A stretch of DNA of 54,108 nucleotides from positions 1 through 54,108 of the IMG/VR virus record IMGVR_UViG_3300010883_000038. One strand, given 5' to 3'. Origin of the DNA: a virus. Position numbers and translations under genes: made by a program. Shown piece after piece: positions 49,430 to 54,108 of the stretch (within the stretch, counting starts at the first letter, position 1; each line of letters opens with the position of its first letter). The notes under the pieces are model-generated. The model did not search any database and was not told the origin of the DNA. It was given only the letters and a program-made list of their open reading frames with translations.

Positions 49430-52400
49430 TTATAACCAAGAGACGTTTATTTCTGATATACTTCCGGTCCAAGCGCTTGAAGCTAACACCTTTATAATTA
49501 TATATTCAGCTGAACCAACTGTCTGTGTCCCAAAAGTAACTTCATTTGTAGCGTTCAATGTGGAATCTAATGAACCGACTAAACATCCGGAATTATCAGA
49601 CACTTCCCCGGAGGAAAAACTAGTTGCTAAATCCATCCAACCGGTACCAGAGGATCCATTACTTGGCAATTTGCAAAACACTTTAATGTTAGAAGAACTC
49701 AGATTACTTCCGGAGTTGGAAATTGTTCCAGAACCATTTAATGTTAAATTAAAATTTGTTTTTGATCCGCCGCCATTGTTAACGAACTTTCTAAAATATG
49801 TTCGAGTACCAGATACGATATCGCTATAATCCACATTTGATCCAGGACCGTTTAAAATATCTGAAAAATCCCCTCCGTTTACACTCTGGATTGGAGCTAT
49901 AAGAACCTGGTTGTACACTAATAATCCGTCACTCGATGATAAACTAGCTGTTGAATCCCACGCGGAGTTTGCATTTATGTCCGATTGCTCGTTGTATGCG
50001 TGACTTTTCATACGATATGTCTCTCCTCTAAAAGGCTCTGACGTTGGTGTAGCGGTATCGCTCAAACCATATAATAGTATCCCTGAAATTGACTGACTTC
50101 CGGCTGATGACAAATTTGGCTTTAAAGGATGCGGTACGTTTGCATTAACTGAAATAGTCCCGTTTAAAATAGGATCTGCTGAAATTGTTGCTGTCGCCCC
50201 TGATATCACTAATACTTTTGTTTCGTCTTCTCCGTTGTTATAATTTATACTTGGTATGTTTTGAGACGGAACGGTTGTATTTGTACCGCCGAATGTTATC
50301 TGACTAGTAGAATAAACGTTTCTATATACATTCGTGACTGTTAATGAATATGTAGCAGTTCCGCCAGTATGATATTTTACCCCAGAAAGATATTTAATGC
50401 CTGTCATAGATAAAGACCCCAATGACCCTCCTGATACAGTCATTGCAATTCCAGCTCCAACGACGTCGTTAACCCATTCAACATAATTACACACTCTATC
50501 GATACCGCCTACCGTATGAACTATCCGCATGTAATTCCAACCGTTTCTTTGGTCAGCAGCTAGAATCTTATATCCCCCTTGTCTATGTTGAAATGTAGGA
50601 AAATTAGTACCATCAGCAAAATGTCCGGGAGTTGTTGCTGATAGAGTAAACCCTGAACCGTTTGCGTTTAAAGAATTCCCCGCGATGAAAGTGCTTAAAT
50701 CAGTTTCATGAATTACTGATGAATTGTCATTAACATAAAGCTTTAATGTGCCCTGATTTGCGTCGCCAAACGAATCTGCAACGTAATTTGATCCTTCAGA
50801 CTGAATGTCTTCGTTCAAAGTACCGTTAATAGTTGTCATAGAACCAAAACACGCAACCCTGACGTCATTCGAAGCGACCATGTTAATATAACTGTTGTTT
50901 ATATCGATGTCAGACAAATTTGAGGCTGGTGTTAACATTGATGGCCTAGAGTTTGAATATCCTGCGATTGATTGAGAATTTCCAAATGATAGGTTTGCTG
51001 ATGTCCCTGTATCGTTACAATCTATATCATCTAATTGTGGTGCTGCAGACGGCGCCAGTCCTTTGAGCACCTCGTTAAATCTATCGATAGCTGTGCCAAT
51101 CGGCGTTGTTGCGGCAAAGTCTGTAAAAAGACCGTCGGAATATACTCCGTCTTCTGCATCTCCAATTGATGCTGTTAAAGCTATAGCTGTAGCTCCTTGT
51201 TGATTCATTATAAAACCGGGACCGAAATTAATTGCTGTCATCTCGGTAACAGCCGTCGACCCTGAGTTTGCTGTGATTGGTGATCCTCCTATTCCTGCGC
51301 CTCCGTCTGATAATGAAATTGTTATTGCTCCGCTAGAACCAGTAGCAATCTCTATATTATCCCCTGCTATCAAATATGAAGAACCGTCAGTTAGCTTAGT
51401 TAAAGAACCAGATATACCGCAGCCGGCCTCTAATGCTCCACTTGCGTATACATCGCCGCCAAAAACAGCAGTTCCAAACGTCTTGTTTTTTAAAGCCCCT
51501 TTACTCCCAGAAACAAAAAAGAAAACGTCTGCGCCTGATTGAGATGCTGTGTAATCTAACCCTAGATCCCCCGCAACTGAAACTGACCCACTATGATTGA
51601 CACCATCTATAGCTGATGTTCCAATAACAAGATCCGATGCCATTCTTAATGGTGATCCGCCATACAGTGTTCCGGATATAACAACGTCCCCACCGAAAAG
51701 AGCTAAGCCGGCTGTATCTGTATTTTTACTTCCGATACTCCCTGAAAACCAATGAGCGACGTCATTACCTTTACACATTGTCTCGTCACGACCATGAAGC
51801 ACAAGATCATGAACCCCGAAACTACCGGTAATGCCGGCTCCAGATAATCCTCTCAGCCTTCCGGTGAACACAGGTTCGCCTGCAACCTCCATGGAACTTT
51901 GGAATATTACGTCAGTTGCTATTCTCAGTGGTGACCCACCATGCAACGTTCCAGATATAACTACGTCACCGCCGAACACTGCAGCTCCGGGAGATGCGCC
52001 GTCTTTACTTCCTTGACTCCCAGAAAAGTAGATGAATGCGTCAGTACCTACGTCAGATACTTTATGACCCGAACCTAAATTTCCGGCAATAGATAAAGAC
52101 CCTGTTGTGGTTAAAAAACCTGCCGCTGGAGAATTAAAATGATATTCTTTTACAGCCGGTGTAATTATTAATTCACCCTCTGATCCTGTTGTTAAGAAAG
52201 AACCGGCTCCTTGCCCCATGTATACATGCATGTCGTTGCCAGATACCGACAACCCTCTACCAGCAAAGTCTTCAGCCTGAACATCTAATGTATACGATAT
52301 ATTTGATCCGATCGGCTGAGATGAACCTCCACCAGATAGCCCATCGCCAGCATTAACAGTAAGTGTCGTGTTTCCTTGAGCCGCGTTGCCGGCAGACGTA

Positions 52401-53728
52401 CCATACTGAACTGACAATGCGGATCCACCGCCGCCAGTAAGTCCTGCGCCAGCTGCAGCAGCTGAAATTCTTAAGTTATCAGACCCGTCGTCTTCTAAAC
52501 CTGTTCCTGCAAAGTCGCTTGGCTCGATAGCTAATTCTGTGGAAACTATCTTAAGACCAGCGGAAGATTTTAAATCTACAGAAAACGAAGCGCCAGATAT
52601 ATCTAAACCGTCGCCAGCTGCTAAAACAGACTCATTTGTTAACGTACCATCTGAAGATAAAACAACGTATGCTGCTCCAACTGGAGCTGCTCCAACGCTT
52701 AAATCAGCTATAGTAGCTTTTTTCAATGCAGATGCTGTAACATCGTATATAAGGACTTCGTCATTGGTTGCCAATGTTGTTGTGCCCATGTTAGTTATAT
52801 CGACGCTTAAGACACCACTAGCAGCCGCCAAAGCTGTACTAGATGTTGTACCTTTAATACCTGACACGATATCTGCTATAGATTCTTTTTTAGATGTATT
52901 GTCTGTGGCGTCAATTATTGCTAGACTGTCATTTGCAACGTCAACCGTGGCAGCTGACAAATCATTTAAATCGACCGTTAGCTTCCCTCCGGACTCTCCT
53001 ATACCTGCATTAGTCCCGGAAGCTAAATATTGCCCGAAATCTTCTACGGTTATTTTTTTAACTTCGTTCGAATCATTAACATCAGCTGCAGCTAAAAGAT
53101 CGCCAGATGCCAATGTACTTTCGCTCAATGCGCTCGACAACCCTGATATGTTTAAACTAGTACCAGCTGCCTGAATTGTACCAACAGTTGCCTTTTTCAA
53201 TGTGCCGTCTGTAGCGTCATGGATCAATACATAATCTGCTGTGGCAGCAGTTACGGCTGATTGAGAATTAATATCAACTGATATAGCCCTAGCAACTGAC
53301 CCGTCAAAACTAGACCCTGCAGCGAATTGCAACCCTGCGCCGACTGTCAAGACTTCCTCAGTCGTTCCAGCTGCATTAGAAGCTAATGATATTGAACCGT
53401 CTGCGTTATTTGTCACTGTGATATTATCGCCAGCTCGTAAATAATTTGTTCCGTCGACTAGTTTCTGTAACGAACCAGTAAACCCTAAATTAGCTGTAAT
53501 ATTCTGTAATGCGTATATCTCTCCAGAGCCGGTTATATCACCCGTAACGTTTAAATCAGCAATATGATTATCGTCAAACAACCCTATCTGTAATCCGTTT
53601 GGTGCTACGACGTTAGTAATTTTATCGGTTGCTATATCCCGAAATACCATGAAATCGGTCTGTGCAATTAAATCCGCAGTCCAAACTATATTCGAGCCAG
53701 GAGTTGAATTGTTGTTGTTACTTGACAT
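49430..53728 (-). CDS. Large fibre/receptor-binding protein, 1432 aa
   Basis: A 1432-aa protein in the same operon as the 1999-aa fibre. Residues 1-160 carry an N-terminal domain (DFMVFRDIATDKITNVV) with one copy of the G-S-L-Q-K-L-V-D-G-T-N-Y module shared with its neighbour. Residues about 160-350 contain four related units with D-(A/V)-T-D-x-x-x-K-K-x-(T/S)-(I/V), and residues about 570-770 contain three units with F-G-G-D-V-(V/Y)-x-S-G-(T/A)-L. The C-terminal 600 residues are non-repetitive (TDFAATTPIGTAIDRFNEVL, ending GSISEINVSWL) and could be the receptor-binding tip. The start has a GGGGAGA site. Role in adhesion is inferred from size, repeats and position, since phage tips are highly variable. 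Confidence 0.8.
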   Translation of the reverse strand: MSSNNNNSTPGSNIVWTADLIAQTDFMVFRDIATDKITNVVAPNGLQIGLFDDNHIADLNVTGDITGSGEIYALQNITANLGFTGSLQKLVDGTNYLRAGDNITVTNNADGSISLASNAAGTTEEVLTVGAGLQFAAGSSFDGSVARAISVDINSQSAVTAATADYVLIHDATDGTLKKATVGTIQAAGTSLNISGLSSALSESTLASGDLLAAADVNDSNEVKKITVEDFGQYLASGTNAGIGESGGKLTVDLNDLSAATVDVANDSLAIIDATDNTSKKESIADIVSGIKGTTSSTALAAASGVLSVDITNMGTTTLATNDEVLIYDVTASALKKATIADLSVGAAPVGAAYVVLSSDGTLTNESVLAAGDGLDISGASFSVDLKSSAGLKIVSTELAIEPSDFAGTGLEDDGSDNLRISAAAAGAGLTGGGGSALSVQYGTSAGNAAQGNTTLTVNAGDGLSGGGSSQPIGSNISYTLDVQAEDFAGRGLSVSGNDMHVYMGQGAGSFLTTGSEGELIITPAVKEYHFNSPAAGFLTTTGSLSIAGNLGSGHKVSDVGTDAFIYFSGSQGSKDGASPGAAVFGGDVVISGTLHGGSPLRIATDVIFQSSMEVAGEPVFTGRLRGLSGAGITGSFGVHDLVLHGRDETMCKGNDVAHWFSGSIGSKNTDTAGLALFGGDVVISGTLYGGSPLRMASDLVIGTSAIDGVNHSGSVSVAGDLGLDYTASQSGADVFFFVSGSKGALKNKTFGTAVFGGDVYASGALEAGCGISGSLTKLTDGSSYLIAGDNIEIATGSSGAITISLSDGGAGIGGSPITANSGSTAVTEMTAINFGPGFIMNQQGATAIALTASIGDAEDGVYSDGLFTDFAATTPIGTAIDRFNEVLKGLAPSAAPQLDDIDCNDTGTSANLSFGNSQSIAGYSNSRPSMLTPASNLSDIDINNSYINMVASNDVRVACFGSMTTINGTLNEDIQSEGSNYVADSFGDANQGTLKLYVNDNSSVIHETDLSTFIAGNSLNANGSGFTLSATTPGHFADGTNFPTFQHRQGGYKILAADQRNGWNYMRIVHTVGGIDRVCNYVEWVNDVVGAGIAMTVSGGSLGSLSMTGIKYLSGVKYHTGGTATYSLTVTNVYRNVYSTSQITFGGTNTTVPSQNIPSINYNNGEDETKVLVISGATATISADPILNGTISVNANVPHPLKPNLSSAGSQSISGILLYGLSDTATPTSEPFRGETYRMKSHAYNEQSDINANSAWDSTASLSSSDGLLVYNQVLIAPIQSVNGGDFSDILNGPGSNVDYSDIVSGTRTYFRKFVNNGGGSKTNFNLTLNGSGTISNSGSNLSSSNIKVFCKLPSNGSSGTGWMDLATSFSSGEVSDNSGCLVGSLDSTLNATNEVTFGTQTVGSAEYIIIKVLASSAWTGSISEINVSWL
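51420..53240 (-). repeat. Two module families in the 1432-aa gene
   Basis: Around 52690-53240 lie four KKATI.DL-type units (DATDGTLKKATVGTI and relatives). Around 51420-52010 lie three FGGDVVISGTL-type units. A single further DSTDNSTKKVLVSNL unit occurs in the 1999-aa gene (about 46420-46490), so modules are exchanged between the two genes. Confidence 0.65.
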
Positions 53729-53744
53729 ATAATTTCTCCCCTAA

Positions 53745-54107
53745 TTAAAGTCCGGTGTTTCTAACAAATGGGCCGCGGCCAGGTGTAAAGTTTGGAGATA
53801 TGTCTGCTGTTCCAACAGTAATCGCATCACGATTTGTGGATGCATCTCCATTATTTCTATCGAAAAATGGAATAGATGAAGAAGCATGTGAGGAAAGATT
53901 TGAGCACCTTGTATCACTTCTTTTATCAGCCTTTAACGGCTGACCGTTTCTTGTAACAAACTTTTGCTCAACGGCGAACGTTACAACATCGTTGATCAAA
54001 TTTGCAGAATAATTTCTCATCTCTATTAAATCCCTAAACTGACCGTAACTCTTTCTACTATAAATCGCTTGAGAATAATTAGGGCTAGTATTACTAATTC
54101 CGTATTT
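53745..54107 (-). CDS. Virion protein, C-terminal part (5' end outside window)
   Basis: The frame stays open from the stop at 53745 to the right edge, giving at least 120 residues. An ATG at 54020 is only an internal Met: the upstream residues are coding-like (NTSPNYSQAIYSRKSYGQF followed by RDLIEMR) with no stop. The segment RKSYGQFRDLIEMR resembles the start of structural proteins in large marine phages where tail subunits read YGQFRD(L/M). The end is polar and Gly/Pro-rich (PNFTPGRGPFVRNTGL) and matches nothing I recognise. The gene lies 16 bases before the 1432-aa fibre gene and probably opens or continues the same operon. Confidence 0.72.
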   Translation of the reverse strand, partial: KYGISNTSPNYSQAIYSRKSYGQFRDLIEMRNYSANLINDVVTFAVEQKFVTRNGQPLKADKRSDTRCSNLSSHASSSIPFFDRNNGDASTNRDAITVGTADISPNFTPGRGPFVRNTGL

Positions 54108-54108
54108 A

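Noticed and set aside
52539-53174. Plus-strand 211-aa open frame
   Set aside because: Antisense to the 1432-aa fibre gene, whose repeats and composition explain the open frame.
53745-54020. Complete 91-aa protein starting at ATG 54020
   Set aside because: The frame remains open and coding-like to the window edge, so the ATG is an internal methionine.

Overview
This window is part of the genome of a tailed DNA phage with a contractile tail, distantly related to phage T4. Every gene I can support lies on the minus strand, so transcription runs from base 54108 towards base 1. The assignment rests on T4-type morphogenesis proteins that can be read directly: tail sheath N-terminus, tail terminator (gp15-like), neck proteins (gp14- and gp13-like), major capsid protein (gp23-like), acidic scaffold (gp22-like), prohead protease (gp21-like), portal (gp20-like) and large terminase (gp17-like). 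The sequence is AT-rich and coding is dense; the longest gaps are about 250 bases. The host cannot be read from the sequence. Phage-borne ribosomal protein bS21 and fibre modules of this kind are familiar from aquatic phages, so an aquatic origin is a reasonable inference only.

Layout in the direction of transcription. (1) 54107-39435: host-contact and tail-fibre region, with a protein entering from the right edge, a 1432-aa and a 1999-aa repeat-rich fibre protein, a small protein, an 822-aa alanine-rich fibre ending at a strong UUCG terminator, and two small proteins. (2) 39268-24384: seven consecutive proteins of 240-1525 aa, apparently virion or baseplate parts. They include two members of an 'ILDAVLT.KGR'-type family, two beta-rich fibronectin-like proteins, and a LamG protein whose C-terminal module is shared with its neighbour. 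(3) 24384-19494: a compact DNA-metabolism block with a RuvC-like resolvase, a DnaG/gp61-like primase, a single-chain Mre11-Rad50 (gp47-gp46) fusion and a zinc-ribbon protein. (4) 19492-9085: packaging and head assembly, with terminase, portal interrupted by two inteins, prohead protease, several small head or core candidates, and a bS21 homologue. (5) 9035-1: scaffold, major capsid protein, two unknown virion candidates, neck proteins gp13 and gp14, tail terminator gp15 and the start of the sheath gene.

How it works together: terminase docks on the portal, which is mature only after two protein-splicing events. The shell forms around the acidic scaffold and core proteins, which gp21 then degrades; several candidate cleavage sites of its type are visible. 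Neck and tail-terminator proteins close the head and tail, and the fibres recognise the host. The recombination and primase genes probably supply branched, concatemeric DNA for packaging.

The most interesting items are the two inteins of apparently different splicing class inside one portal gene, the fused Mre11-Rad50, the bS21 gene inside the head operon, a C-terminal WATLA peptide shared by two putative core proteins, and an ATAYTTATR-type element 22-23 bases upstream of three late start codons. No tRNA, CRISPR array, transposon, integrase or convincing plus-strand gene was seen.
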